DNA from: Oxyruncus cristatus
Lineage: Eukaryota; Chordata; Aves; Passeriformes; Cotingidae
Assembly (NCBI GenBank): GCA_013399855.1
Contig: VXAY01006782.1
Span: 967,258-1,031,257, forward strand
Length of the DNA stretch: 64,000 bases
Direction of reading: 5' to 3'
Both the position numbers and the translations under genes were made by a program. The notes under the pieces were generated by a model. The model saw only the letters and a program-made list of their open reading frames with translations, did not search any database and had not been told where the DNA came from. Below, piece by piece: positions 1 through 13,889 of this stretch. Position 1 is the stretch's first letter; each line of letters opens with the position of its first letter.

Positions 1-1099
1 GCAAATTATGCCTCAGAAGTTACAGTGTGGAAAGAAAAGGTGAAATTTATTTAAATTAAAACCTTTTACTTTTTTTTAAACCCCGCATTCATCAAAGTCT
101 GGTGACTTCTGGTTTTGACATTACAGGCACAAAAGTAAAGCTTTGCTGTTATTTGTTAGCTGTAGTACAACTCCGCTTATGAAGAAAAATTTGGACCATA
201 TGGGAGCATATGGAAAAAACAGAAGGTTAGTATTTGCGGGAAAGTACCTCCTACAGGTGGCATTGTAATTAACCTTGTGGGTCCTGAGTATGCACGTCAC
301 TCAAGTGTGCACACGTGCCATGTCCCTGCATGGGACAGGAGCACAGTTCCCATGCCAGGACCACCAGGAGCCACCCGTCGCCACCAGGGAGCCACTGATA
401 GCTGCGCTCCCCCACATCCCGCAGGCATCCAGCAGCCAAGGTGGAGTGGCCACCCAGGCCAGGCCATGGGGCCCCTCAAAGCTGGGGCCATGCACTGTGC
501 TCTCCCCCAAACCCTGCGGAAATAGTGGTTGGGAAGCTGCTTTCTCACACCCCATGACTTCCCACACCTCCTCGTCCTGGCACAATCCCGGTGCCCAGGG
601 TCTTGCCAGCTGGGAGAGGAGGGGGAAGCTGTTCCACAGTCTGGTCAGCCTTGCTTCTCTTGTTTGCCCTGGCTCCTATTAAAGGGCTGGTAGGACATGG
701 CTTATTAACAAATTTTGGCACCCTCCTTCCCATATTTTGGGCAGAGCGGGGTGTATCTCTACATACGACACAACCCTGTGGCCACCCCTTCTCCAGCCCC
801 CTTGGCAGCTGAGACCATGCTAACTGTGCCCTGGACATCTTAGCACAGGCATAGCAAATAAAAATGAGGAGCAGCCATATACGCAGAGGGCCATAGGCCT
901 ACACACTGGCATATATTTTAGGGCAATAAGTGGTACAAATGGGTTTGGGGCTGTGAGCTCAAGAGGGAAAATATGAAAAGGAGGGCTCAAGCTTGGGCAA
1001 ACAGCTGCACCCATGTTTTTTCCCCAGCATGACTGTGCCAAACACATTTCACTAAGAATTACTGGGGAGGACACAGACTGAAGTGGACTGAGATCTCTT
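1..1099. other. Non-coding; includes GC-rich island at about 275-830
   Basis: The first 270 bases are AT-rich and featureless. From about 275 to 830 composition becomes clearly GC-rich, and several overlapping open frames appear on both strands (longest 135 codons, 275-682 +). None resembles a known protein, and open frames on both strands are expected where GC is high. No repeat family was recognised. The rest up to the CR1 start is unremarkable. Confidence 0.6.
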
Positions 1100-2096
1100 T
1101 GAACAGCAGATCCCAGAGGGTTGTAATCATTGTCACACGATCTAGTTGGAGGCCTGTCACTAGTGGTGTCCCCTGAGGTTCTATACTGGGCCCAGGATTG
1201 TTTAACTTACTCACCAATGACACTTGGGTGAAGGGGCGGATGCCTCCTCAGCAAGTTCACTTATGACCCAAAGCTGGGAAGAGTGGCTGATACCCTGGAG
1301 GGCTGTGCCATTCAGAAAGACCTTGACAGGTTGGAGAGATGAGCAGAGAGAAACTGTCTGAGGTTCAACAAAGGCAAATGCAGCGTTCTGCACCTGGGGA
1401 AGAATAAGTCCTCGTACCAGGATCGGCTGGCAGCTGACCTGCTGGAAAGCAGCTCTGCAGAGAAGGAGCTGGGGGACCTGGTGGACAACAAGCTGTCAGT
1501 GAGCCAGCAGAGTGCCCTTGTGGTAAAGAAGGCCAATGTATCCTGGGGTGCATTAGGAAGAGTATTGCCTGCATGTTGAGAGAGGTGATCCTGGCCCTCT
1601 GCTTAGTCCTGGTGAGTGCTGTGTCCTGTTCTGGACTCCCCAGTACAAGACATGGAGCTCCTGGAGTGAGTCCTGTAAAAGGACTGGAGAATCTCTCTTA
1701 CAAGGGAAGCCTGAGGAAGTTGTGCCTATTCAGCCTTGAGAAGAGAGGACTGAGAAGGGACCTCATCAATGTCTATAAGTATCTGAAGGGAGGGTGTCAA
1801 GAGGATGGAGCCAGGCTCTTCTCAACAGGACAAGAGGCAATGGGCAGAAACTGATTCACAGGAAGTTTTACATGAATATGAGGAAGAACTTTTTTACTGC
1901 ATGGGTGACCATGCATTGGAACAGATTGCCCAGAGAGGCTGTGGAGTCTCTCTCACTGGAAATATTCCTGAATCATCTGTACACAATCCTGTGCAATGTG
2001 CCCTAGGATGATCCTGCTTGAACAGGGAAGTTGGACGAGATGACACACTACGGTCCTTTCCAACCTTACCCATTCTGGGATTCTGTGATTCTGTGA
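1100..2096 (+). mobile_element. CR1 LINE, 5'-truncated, about 1 kb, 3' end intact
   Basis: From about 1100 the sequence follows the avian CR1 3' region: the final part of the reverse-transcriptase frame (for example the stretch around CTAGTTGGAGGCCTGTCACT, the region encoding the HLGKNK-like segment, and GACCTCATCAATGTCTATAA) and then the 3' UTR. It ends with the diagnostic repeats GGGATTCTGTGATTCTGTGA and has no poly-A tail. Frameshifts and stops break the frame throughout, so no functional protein remains. It is the longest relatively young CR1 copy in the window. Confidence 0.92.
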
Positions 2097-2723
2097 GGTA
2101 CATCTTAAATAACAAGAACCAGCACAATCAAAATGTCCTCACCTTTGAAAAGATTTGAAGCTTTTGCATAGCTTTAATAAATGCAATTTGCAGAAACAGT
2201 GCAGTGTTTTAAAATAAATGATGTTCACAGACTCACAAGCTGTGATTTATCTGTAAGCATCGTCATGCAGTGTGGTTTATTAAATTTCAACCTGGGCTCT
2301 CAACCGTTCAGTTACTATAGATAATTAATTTGATTATCATTCAATCAGACTGTTTTGTGAATGACTGAAATACTTCCATACTATTGCCACAAATATTTCA
2401 GTTGGATTGTATGAAGAAATCATAATTTATATTTTTTTTGCTTGTTTGTTTGTTTTATTTTAGTTTTGTTCTCACCATCTTTCTTTCTGGCAGTGAGTTG
2501 TTTTAAAGTACATAGTGTTGGATTACTAATGCTTGGCCTAATGCTTTAATGGTTTTTTTTGAGCACATAGCTAGTATTCATTCTTAGCTATGCATGCATC
2601 TTCTAGTCACATTAGGTGACCCTTTTTTCTTTCCTTTTTTCTTCATGCAGAAGATAGAGGAGGAAAAGTGAGAGCACCCTGTGTATTACATTGCAGTTCT
2701 TAATGAATCTGTGTGTATTACTT

Positions 2724-2766
2724 AAAAAAAAAAAAAACAACAAAAAAAAGGAAGAAAAAAAAAGAG
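2724..2766. repeat. A-rich low-complexity tract
   Basis: A run of 14 A is followed by A-rich sequence with sparse C and G. No retrotransposon body lies next to it, so it is a simple repeat rather than a tail. Confidence 0.85.
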
Positions 2767-5700
2767 AAGTACTTATTGCCCTAAAAGAAGCTGTCTGGTT
2801 GCAGTATACAGGATGAAAAGTGTTCTGCATTAGTACATTAGATTCTATTACACTTCTTGGTTACAAAATTATATACTAAGTACATTAGTTTAGAATTAGA
2901 GCAGAATGTAAGTACCTAAATATAGCTGATGTGCTCACCCTATTTACTTCTTGTGACAAAATAAGTGGAGTTTGTTTTTACTAGCATCCATTAGATGTGC
3001 TCTGCTCTAAAAATTCCACTGAGTTCGTGAGATGGAGGTAACTTTATTTGGTGTCATCCCATCAAGCGCTGTAGGCAGCCTGCACACCACGCCTCACAGG
3101 GGATGTACTGGAAGGTGTTTGCTGCACCTCTGACTAGCAAAGGGACCTCAGTGAGAAGAGATACTAAACGTTGTTGGGCCAGATGATAAAGCTGGGCACG
3201 CTTGTGGATCCATAACTTTGCTTCAGCCTGTCTAATGAAGGATACTAATTCTGCTCACAAGACTTGTTGCATGACATCAGCACTGCTCTCTGTTACTATA
3301 CACTGCACTCTTCTGACGAGTTCCTGCAACAACACTGAAATCCCTCTGGGGAGCTTGTACATGTATGTCAGGGTTAGAAAGGCAGAGCAAAAAAATACAA
3401 AGATAGGGCTTTTAAGTGATGTGGTCCTTTTTCCCTTCCAAGAGCAATTGTAGACTTTGACTCGAGGGTGTTCAAATATTATTTTTTTTATCCAGGATAG
3501 AAATTCCACCTTGAACTTCCAATAATAGCTTAGCATCGATTGTTGATTTCACTTCTGAATAAGGCCTCTGAAATTGTGTCCAGTCTTACTTCAAGCCCTC
3601 AGGAGTATTTCTTCTCAATTTATGGAGTACATTGCAGTGGATACTAGTAAAAGCAATTATTTTATGAAAGTGAACGGTAGACTGCAAAAAAAGGAAAGTC
3701 TTATCTGCCTAAATGAAATAGTTAGATACCCTGACTTGCTCAGTTCAGACAAATGGGCAGTGTTTGCTGCAGGAAGATATCAGTGGGAGTCTGTACTGAT
3801 TGTGTTTCTTCTTCCTTTGCCATTCCCCTGCTCTGGAATGGGAATGTCTTGGAAAGGTTAAGGGGAAAGACTGTGACTGTGGAAGTACAGAGGTGTCTCA
3901 GACAGCAGACTTTAGTCATTGCTGATGCCAGGCTTCAAGCATGAAATATTTGCTTATAAAGGTAGAATTGAAAATTATCAAATGTATCTTAAGCGTCAAG
4001 TCTAAATGCAAATCCACTGAGATTAATGAGAATTTTTGCACTGAATTCCCTTGAAATACTATGCTCACCAACGTATATAGAAAAGGGTAGACAATATCAG
4101 TAGACGCTGGAGAAAAAGGGAGCTACCCTACATCTTACACTGCTATTATTTATGAATAAGTGATGTCTCCCAAAGAGTGCTGGGTTGACACACCCCACAG
4201 AAACGTGTAGAAAGACTCAATCTATGCTGCAGAGAGCTTCAAACACTAAAGAACCAGGTCTTGGTCCCCATGGAAAGCTTTTGCAAAGAATTATGAGCTG
4301 CTTTTTTTTTTCCCCCTTATATTTGACATGGTCAACAAATAGTCACAAATCCTCTTGTCTGCTTCTGTATGTCACAGAGTAGATATGGTGCACTCTTTTT
4401 CCCAAAAGCTCCATATTCCACAAAGAGAATAGATAAAATGTAGTATTTTTCCTCCACTTTTTTTACACTCTTTACAACAAATTTTCTTTAAAGTCCCATC
4501 AAAGTATTGTGCATTATATTATTTTTCTTTTAATTAAGACATAAGAACTGTTTTTAATAAGTACCAGGGATCAATTTAAAATAACATTGCTTTTGAACTG
4601 CTGCAGAATTCGCAACCTTGTTCTTGTATCTTCACTTGGATTTCTATTGCAGTGCTGTATTACTGTTGTTATTAGATTTAGATAACATTCAGGCTTTGTG
4701 TGTGCTGGGGAACAAACAAAACAAGCAAGGTTGATGTTCCTGTGACTTGAGAACCTGCATAGATGCTATGTTCAGATAAGGTATACTGAAAAGAGAGAAG
4801 TTAAGGCAGCAAGAGGTCATGGTAATGGTATTGTAATATTGGTAATGTAGTTTTTCTCTTGAAGTTAGGCACCTGAGAATAAACAGATTACAGTTATTTG
4901 GGAATTAATTCAGCATTATTAAATGCCAATGAGCATCTGGAAATGAGCCTTCAGGAGTCATCTGACTGTAAACTAGAGCATTTCTTAGAGAGGCATTTCT
5001 TGTACAGGCTATGAAGACTACTTTGGGAGAACCAGATCATGTGCAGGCCCAGACTAGCAGACAAATAGGAGCAGTGCTGATGCAGAAGAAGCAAGCTCTA
5101 TAGTGAAGCAGAACAGTTTAGGATGTTTAAAGCAAAAGATGACTCTTGAACGCAACATATCTTGAGTGTTGGTACTTTTGACTAGTCAAATATGTTATTA
5201 ACGGTGACCAAAATGTTTGATTTTGAGGATGAACTGAAACCCCTACATTACAAGCAGATTTTCAAGAGAAATAGAAGATGTCTCTACTTGTCCTGATGGT
5301 TAAAATCAGGCTTGATACACTCTGCTTGATACTGCAGAACTAATAGGGATGCACATATCTTGCTAAGTTACTTTGAACTATATTAACAGACACGTTTTAT
5401 TAATCTAATTCTGCTTAGACTACTTTAAACAAAGTTGTAAAGGAAATACTAAAATATTTTTGCTGAGATTATAATAATTTACCTAAGTAAAATTAGTAAA
5501 GCAATGGATAATGGTGACAAATGGCTACGGAATATTTTAGGCAGCAAAAATCAGGCTTACAAGAGTACTGAATGAAGTCACTAGGGACCAGAAAGGCAAA
5601 ATAAATTCCTGACTCTTAAATGCTGAATTTTATCCCATAGTGAGATGTGAAGGATCGTCAGGGATTTGTTTCATATCACTTCCAAATGAGAAGTAAGAAG

Positions 5701-8700
5701 GGAGACAGTTGGTATCGTAAAATTTAACAAGTTGCTCCAGGAGCAGCACAACTGAAATAGCCTGGAGTCCTACAGATTGGTTTTCTATATCCATAGATGC
5801 CAGTCCCTCCTCTGGCATAGCCTTATTTCCTCTGTGCTGGCTCCTTTTGTTGTAGCCACCCTGACAACACCTCAAATTTCCCCCCCTCCATTCCCCATCA
5901 GTGTCTGCACAAATCTTTCAAGGCCCTGGGGATCTGCTCCATGACAAAGTCCAAGCCACCCATGTGCTAGTTGCCAGCCACATCACCAGGCTGCCCAGCA
6001 GAGACCAAAACCAGAACCACAATCAACAGAGCATAACTTGCTCAAGGTTTTCTTTCCATGGGATATTCATTTGGGTCTTTCTTCTCTCTGTTGCAATTTT
6101 ATATAATATGTGTAGGGCCTATGAGTTCTGTTGCTGTCATTGAATTAAGCCAGATGCAACTGGCTGAAATAACTGAAATTGAAATAAGCCAAGAGATTTC
6201 AAACTAATTATGAGTTGCCAGGATGGATAGGCATAGATAGAGACTCCTGTCTCCAGGAGCAGGCTTTGAGTTGTGAGCGTCCAGGGCCCCAACCTTGAAA
6301 GGCCCTGGAGATCCATCAGTCTGTGCTGGGATTGTGCTTGATAATAGAGATGATCCTGTGTTTATGCAGTCCTGTATACAGGATCCAATCCCAGATCTCA
6401 ACTGGGAAAACCTTTTGAGGGGAAAGGTATTTTCTGCATTTTTGTGGCAACAAGATCCTCAGCACCCCAGGCTGCTGCATGTCCAGAATCTGACTTCTGT
6501 TTGCTTGCAGATAAGTTGGACGCAGGCTGTAAATCTGATGTACTGGACTGCATCTGCAGGGAGGCTGATCCTCCCATGGGCAGCATGCCTGCCCAGCCCC
6601 TGCTTCACAGTCACTGGAGAGTGTTTATCCAGAATCGCCAACGTCCCCAGTCCACACTGTCCTTCAACATTCATATCGTGGCTCTGACATAGACAGAAGG
6701 ATGGCAAAATTATGTCATTTCTTTATGAGACTATTCTTTAAATGGTGCAGTTACTGAAAGGGATCATGTTCTCAGAAGGATGCAGGAGCAGAGATACACT
6801 GGCAAAGCAAAAACTCTACCCATTTTTTTGTTGTAAAATGGCGTGAATTTGGGACAGGGCAATTTAAAATGAATGTGATGCAACTCTTCCTCGTGCAGTA
6901 AAACTGAAACACGAACTTGACTCTTTCAGTAGCACCCCATCTTCTGGCACTGTCTCTGTTCAGTTAAGGACATGCTTAAGAAAAGATGCACGTTTCTGCC
7001 TTGGTGAATTTAATGGTGCTGAAGTCCATCCCACTGCAAGACAGCAGTTAAGTACCGTTTTAACTTTCAGAAAGTGCCCGTGTACCTGCTGTAATCCACT
7101 GCTGAAGCAGATTATCACCTCAAGTACAAAGATATCTCCCTAGAAATGAACGTGCCTTGAACTATTCATTACAAGTTTTAATTGCTATGTAGTTAACAGG
7201 GTAATACACTGTTATTTAAAAATTTGTTAATAGCTATTGAATAACTATATAACTAATGCTTACCTACAATTAAAATCTGTGCTGATTAGGGTTGTGCTGT
7301 AACTTGGCGCTGCTGGAAAAACTTTTGTAACGATGTGTGTATTACCAAAACTTGAACACTTCTGTAGTCTGTTATCCCTCTTCTGAAAACCAGCAAAATA
7401 GTAAACAAAACAGAACCCCTCCAGTGGGGTGAAGGAGGTGCAGGAGGAGGAGAAAAAGAAATTCTTTAAAATGAATTATTAATAATTAGTTGTTTGGTCT
7501 GAAGATGAAACCCCAAGTCCCTGACTTGGATTTAATGCTTGTTTAAATAGCAGTTGCTTTTGTGTCCTAGAAATTATGCAACCCACATAATGCCCAAAAT
7601 CCCAAACCATTTTTCAGACTTCTCACCTTAGCCTATCCCTTTTAGTGATGTTGCTCTCTTTCTTTTTAAGAACTTGCCTTGCACCTCAAATGAACAGCCA
7701 AACTCCCTCTCCAGAAAATGTAGGCCAAAGTCATTAACTTCTTGAGTCAATGATTGAATGGGCTTGCTTCAGTGGGATGAGGCTCACAATGAGCTGGTGA
7801 ACAAAGCTTTTCATTTATGTGCTAAAGTCAAAGAATAGGGTATTCAGCTGACCTAATTACCTGTCCAAATAGGGCAAACCAAGTATAAAAAGAAGACTAT
7901 GGGTCAGATCTGGATCTGTGTTATGCTGCTGTAAACTTCAGAGTGATCAGTGGTGCTACTTCATATTTAAATTTGGCTCTGTGTCCACTTAGTGCATTAG
8001 TCCTAGGCTCAGCATCTGTAATGAGCAACCTGCAATTAACTCACTGTGTTTGTACCCTTCTGATTAATCATAACACTCCATATTATTATTAATGCAAACA
8101 GTTCCCATGAAATATTTCTTCATTAGTTCTGACTAGTTGACTTTTCATTTTTTCTCTTTCCTACTGGAAAAAATAATTAGCCAGGAATAATACAATTAAG
8201 AATGTTTTAAATCAGTTCTATCAAGTTGCTTTGTCTAATCAGTCTGTGTCCCTTGGTCTCCTTTAAGTTTTATCAGAGGAGCTTCTTCTGCACTGGTGCT
8301 TCTTCAAGGACTGTTATGTGAGCTGACTGTCCTCCCCTGGTGACTGTGCAACGCGTGTATCAGTGGGGGCAGTGCCATGTAAGGCCGTGACCTTTAATTG
8401 GGATGACTCAGTTAGCTGGACAGTTCTTGCATTTGAATTGCAGCCAACACTATTAGACAACCCCAACCTGAGCTACATCCTCCCCTTGTAATGCTTCCAT
8501 CTGGCATCATCACGCTTTGCAAAATGACACGGCATTACCAACCCAGCACACGATGGGCAGGAGCAGCCATTTGGAAAGACAAAGGCTTGTCCTTCTCCTT
8601 CACCTTCCTTATGTATGGACTGCCAGGGTAGGGAGATGGATTTCACTGGGCAGTTCTGTTACTGTGTTGGGCATGAAGCCCTGCGACAGGGCTTTTCTAG

Positions 8701-8814
8701 AACAGTATTGTACATTTGCACTAAGATGATGGCATGAAATAATTGTATTGCAGCATCTGCATTTGCGGAGTGCAGACTCCATCCAGCTAACTTTTACTTG
8801 GTTAGATTTGATTT

Positions 8815-8892
8815 GCTTTCCTTCCCTTCTTACCTTTTCCCTTTCCCCATCCCTCTTCTCCCTTTCTATTTTATTTTCTTTTTATTCTCCTA
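8815..8892. repeat. Polypyrimidine tract
   Basis: About 78 bases are almost entirely C and T (TTCCCTTCTTACCTTTTCCC and similar). It has no internal unit and is followed by no recognisable exon. Confidence 0.75.
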
Positions 8893-9576
8893 TAAGACAA
8901 AATCATGTGTTCAGTGCATCTATATGGGTAACTACATTATTAGAGATTGCTAGGAAACATAAAGCTTTTTACCTAATGGCCAGGGGTTCAAACACAGACT
9001 ACACAGAAGTCAGAAAATTGTGATAGCTTTTGTGTGATTTGTTTGGCCATTAGGTTTTTGATCAGTGAAGGGTTAACTGGTGGAATCTACCAGGCAAGCT
9101 ACCTTCTCAGTCACTGTGAGGATGAAGGGTGCTGGCAGAATCACTTAGATGAGTACAACCATATTCTGCAGAGTCATGGGAAATTTTTGTCTCTAGGACA
9201 AAACCTAAGAACCACTTGCCATCTTCTCAGTGATCCTGACCAAGTCTGGCTTCTCATCAGTCCAAAAGAAAGAAAGTCTAAAGGAAAGGTGTGGCTCATT
9301 CTCTGTGACTGGGAGCGTGATGTACAAAAGGACAAAACGGGAATGTGATTTGTTGGATGCCACATCATGCCACCATGAAGGAAGACTTGCTCTGGAGAGT
9401 ATTCAGTAGTTCTTCAGGGCAATTCTAGGGCTGCAGGCATGGACTAGGAAGTATTGTCTTAATATGTAGGCAAAGTCATTTTGTTGTTGCTCATCAGGGC
9501 TCATAGGTATTAAAAGTGGGTATTATTTGAATACCAACAATATTAGCATATGATTTCCAGGAACTGAAGCTCTTTT

Positions 9577-9682
9577 ATAGAATCACAGAAGCACAGAATG
9601 GGTAACATTGGAATGGAACACTTGAGGTAATCTAGTCCAACCTCCCTGTTCAAGCAGGGTCACCTCTAGCAGCCTCCTGTTT
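9577..9682 (-). mobile_element. CR1 LINE 3'-end fragment
   Basis: ATAGAATCACAGAAGCACAG is the reverse complement of the CR1 terminal octamer region. It is followed by the typical TCTAGTCCAACCTCCCTGTT segment and TCAAGCAGGGTCACC. Only about 105 bases of the 3' end are present. Confidence 0.88.
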
Positions 9683-12596
9683 CTTACCTCTACAATTTCT
9701 AAGTAGGGCAAAATCCTAGCTCAGTTAATATCTGGAAAAACCTACGAAAGAGGTGTGTTGTGAGCCTATGCAGTATCTTGAAAGCTTAGGGGCAAGTTTT
9801 GCTCTCAATAAACTGAGTGAAAGCCAGATTGCTTCACATTTAGGTTATTATTGGTTTTATTTCCTTGTACTTTGGTTCCTTCAGTCCTCTCATTAGTTAA
9901 GTCACACCTCTCTTGCTAGGAAAATGGGGGGTTAAAAAGTCAGCTGTGGCGTCCCTTGCATCTCCCCAAAACAACACAGAAGTTTGATAGAAGGCTTCGG
10001 AGGAGGGAGATTTAAGAATCAATCGTGTGACTGCAATGAAACAGGTTAAGGATTTATTTCTGAGAAAAAATGCCCAAAAATATAATCTTTCCCCATCACA
10101 GCAGTAGACAGGACATTTTTAATGACAATGACATATTAGGATGAGAAACTTTTAACTGAAGGCTTGCTGCAGCCCAGTTAAAAAAGTAGTTACTTAAGCA
10201 ATTGCCAGTGGAGAGAAACCTAGAAGTAAGCAGCAGCATTTTCAGCTAAGGCAAATTAGCCTTCATGGTACCTGAACATGAGGATACCTGCGCTGCCTCA
10301 GTGCTGTTGTGGTCTCATGCAGAGAGGCAAAGGCAGACGCAACAGAGGTAAATCCTTGATTATGGATAACATGGGAGATAACCAAAACCTCTTGAGTGTA
10401 ATGAAACAACCAGCATTAATGTTTTGAGTTTCCTTTCATAATGCTTTGGCTTTCCTTTCAAACCACCTTTGCTTTTTAATTCCAGAAAGAGTTCTTAGCA
10501 CTGACGTGTCCTGCTGGTAAACTTTATCACAGAAGACCAGCTAAGCTGAACAGAGATCAGCCTGATGACATGGTCACTTGGCTCTCTTTCATTATATGCA
10601 GTATTTTACACTTTCTTGCCTTAATTTTTTTCTTCAGTAGCTTTAAGCTTATTCATTTCTAGCTCAAGAATTGATCTTTTCCACCTTCTTCTCTTTTCCC
10701 CTTCCTTTCTCTTTGCTTCAGGTCTGACTAGTTTGATCTTCTAATGTTTTCTTTAACACTTCACTCCTGAAGGCAGGTTTTCCATGCAGTCAGGTGCAAT
10801 GCAGGTTGGGTCTGATGATTTCACAGTGTTCACCACTGTCTGGTTCCTATCCCCAAGTCCTCCATGACTGCTGTTCCCTGTTCCTCACCTCCGCATGCTG
10901 TGCTCAGTGTCCTACCATTTTCTTTTGCCATCCTGTGGCAGCTCCTCCCAGCTTCCCCAGTTGAAGGGCTCGTAAGCAGTCTTCTGTCACCAGCCTCAGT
11001 GGAGGAAGCTGGCTTTCCTCTAGGAAAACTTGGTACTGCACAAAGCTCCCTGAAAGCAGCCTCTCGACCCCAGCTATGCCCATTTGCTGGCAAAGGCAGT
11101 GCATCCTTGTTTGGGGCAGGGGAGAGCGAGACAGGGATTATGGGACCCATTAATTCCAATGCCTGTGAAAAATAACTTCTGCTCCTTTACTTTTTCACTT
11201 TATTTTGTTCTTTTCCACAGCAATGTTAATGGTTTGTTTTTCTTCTCACCACTCCTGCAGAGACAGTCCCCTCTCCCATTTTGTCTCTGTGGGATCTGTT
11301 ACTCCTTGCTGTCACGGCTTTTTCGTTTTGGCTTTCAGCCCAGTTTCTCCATAGAAGACACCTGTAAAAGATTTTTTTTTAATTACTTTAACTTTCTTTG
11401 ACCTGCTTGTTTCGGGTTTTTTCTCTTATTCCCTCTCTGATTTAGAGCTTTTCTTTAAGCAACCACTCTCTTAGCATGTTTTCACTCTTTTGTTATGTTT
11501 TACTCTTGTAGCAGCCACAAAACAGCCTGCAGCTTCCTCTTCTTCCAGATACATGATTTAGATAGTTTGAGGGCCACCTCAGACACGCTACATACAGAAG
11601 ATAGGAGCTTAGAGAAACAAAGCAATTTTGCTGGCTGTAAGGGTTCTGTTAATAACCTGAAAATGACACAGAAGAAAAAGTGGATTTAAGAACAAGACTC
11701 TCTACTGCTCTGCATTTCTGTGTAGTACATGATACCAGAAATAAAACCATTTTTGAGTGCTTTCTCTTTAGAATAACTTTGTAGTAATTTAAATGGCTGC
11801 CCAAGCCTGCATTCACTGGAAAGTCAGGCAAGACCCCTTTTAGTGCCTCTCTGAGGAGGTGTACTTCGTTACAGCTCTTCTCCTTACCCTCAGCACTTTC
11901 ACAGATTTCCCCCCTGAACCTCCAGGAATCTCTGCTGAGCCTATCTTTTCCAATCCCTGTGAATATGCTATCACTGCCCTTGGTTACTTCAACATCCCTC
12001 CTTATATTCTCCTGTCAAGTGGTCATAGATAGTCTCACTAATTTCCATGATGCAGTGAGCATCAGAAGGGAAAATTGTCTGTTCTTAGTGCAAAATGAAT
12101 TAGCCTCTTAGTTGTGCCTCTCATTTAGGGGAAAAGGCTGCCTACTCCTGCTTTTTTTTTTCTCTTTCCCACTTTCTTTTTCCCCCTTTTTAGGAGTGCC
12201 CTTTATTATGAGAGTGACTTTTATCAGCAATGTAATTCCTACAGCGAACTCATTCTGCTAATTTCAAGAGTCTGTTGGTGCTGTTTTATTCTTGTCATGT
12301 CAGGTGCTGTAATCTGGTTCGCATTCACAATTAGATTAGGAAAGATATGAAATACCTGCATTTGCAAAATTAGTGTGGATATTTACCAGTTGGCAGCTTG
12401 TTCTCTTACTTCCTCCCCACCTCTCGGCTGGAAGCCCTTAATCCACTACTCAGATGTATAAGTTAATGCCTTGCTGTGAATCAAGAAAACGTCTTTCTGC
12501 ATTGTTAATTTCTGTGACATGATCTCACCTCATGTTGTCTTCACAGGCACATGCCATGGCATAAACTGATAAGATGTAACCTGCACTCTAATAGGT

Positions 12597-12641
12597 AGCA
12601 TTTAATCAGCATTTAATCAGCTGGGAGACTATGCCTCCCAG
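12597..12641. repeat. 11-bp tandem duplication followed by 7-bp hairpin
   Basis: AGCATTTAATC is repeated exactly at 12597-12607 and 12608-12618. Three bases on, CTGGGAG (12621-12627) and CTCCCAG (12635-12641) form a perfect stem with a 7-base loop. Confidence 0.8.
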
Positions 12642-13889
12642 CAGCCTATCTTCAGAGAGCCTTGCAGAAGGGAAAAAGGAAGAGGAAAAAAAGGCAGGTT
12701 GGCTCACCTAGCTCCTATGGAAAGGTGCACAAAACCAACACTATGTGGTCAGATGTGTGTCATTAAGAGCTTGATAATCTCCATGGAAAATAATTGTCAG
12801 GGACCATGTCTGTTTTGTTCCCCACATTTGCAGGTCCCCGGAACTGGTAGGGCATTGAACAGACAGAGAGCACAGGTCAACATCTGAGCCTACAGCTGCC
12901 CAGAGCCTGCTAACAGAACCAGTGTTAACTGGGTGCTGGAGACAATAATTTGGAAGCTCAGAAGGCCCATGAAGCCAGCACTCATTCTCCAGCTGGGTTT
13001 AAATTGGCCCCTTTCCCCTTCTACGTAAAAACACAGCTCCCTGAACCTTGTTGCCTGTTGTCACCCCTCCACTGAAACCTCAAAGATAAAAGTTCTTCTG
13101 AGTGCATAAGTTGGACATTTTTACTATTAAAATTTCAGTACCTTTTAACTTCTCAGGACTTTTGTAGGAACATTTGCAATAGAAATGAGTGTGCCTAGCC
13201 ATGAAACTTCATTCTATACTGGGAACTAATTCCTGTAGTTTAATGTCTTGCTCTTGGTTCCCACATACTCTTATTCCTCCAGTACCTAAAAGTCCCCCAG
13301 CTCAAATTCACTTCAGTGTGCTCCTCCCTGGACAGACAAGAGTCCCAAAGCAAGAGCAATAAATGGCATACTTCCCATCCAGACCTCAGCATGCATCACA
13401 TCCAAATCTCAGCTTTGTTTGCAGTCAGCAAAGGATGAATAGCTGGGTCATGCAGCATTAGCCAAAGGCTGTTGAGGTGTTTGTTCTTCAGCACCAGCCA
13501 GGAACATGTATTTCTAGTGGCAATAAGTCCCTTGGGAGTAGACACTGCTGGTAACTCTTTATATTTAATCCACTGGGATGCTAGTCAGAGCCCCTTGGCG
13601 TGTTATTACAATGTCATCTCAGAGTTACAAACCTGTATGCTGTTCTACCAAGGAAATGTTTTTCCAAATATGCCGAAAGCTGCCAACTAGCTGTTTGTGC
13701 AGCTTAGTAAATTCTAGGTAATTTTCTGCTTAGAAAAGTGGAAAGAGAGTAGGGGAAAACAATAAAAAAAAAATTCACAATTCCCCAGAAATTACGTAGA
13801 ATCATCCCTTATGAAGAGCACCAGGGGATGCATCACGAGATACTCTTTCCTGCCTGTAAAACTGTTTACATGCCACCACTGTTCTGTGG

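Larger units (their letters stand above)
2097..9576. other. Non-coding AT-rich stretch, no gene recognised
   Basis: It contains an A-rich tract at 2724-2766, a slightly GC-richer segment at about 5880-6690 with meaningless open frames (longest 130 codons at 6295-6687), AT-rich repeat-free sequence at 7140-8260 with many ATTA sites, and a polypyrimidine tract at 8815-8892. No exon, RNA gene or transposon was identified. Confidence 0.6.

Noticed and set aside
1573..2011. Several short plus-strand frames (up to 93 codons)
   Set aside because: They are broken remnants of the CR1 frame and 3' UTR, not host genes.
6295..6687. 130-codon plus-strand frame
   Set aside because: No recognisable domain, competing frames on both strands and no splice or promoter context.
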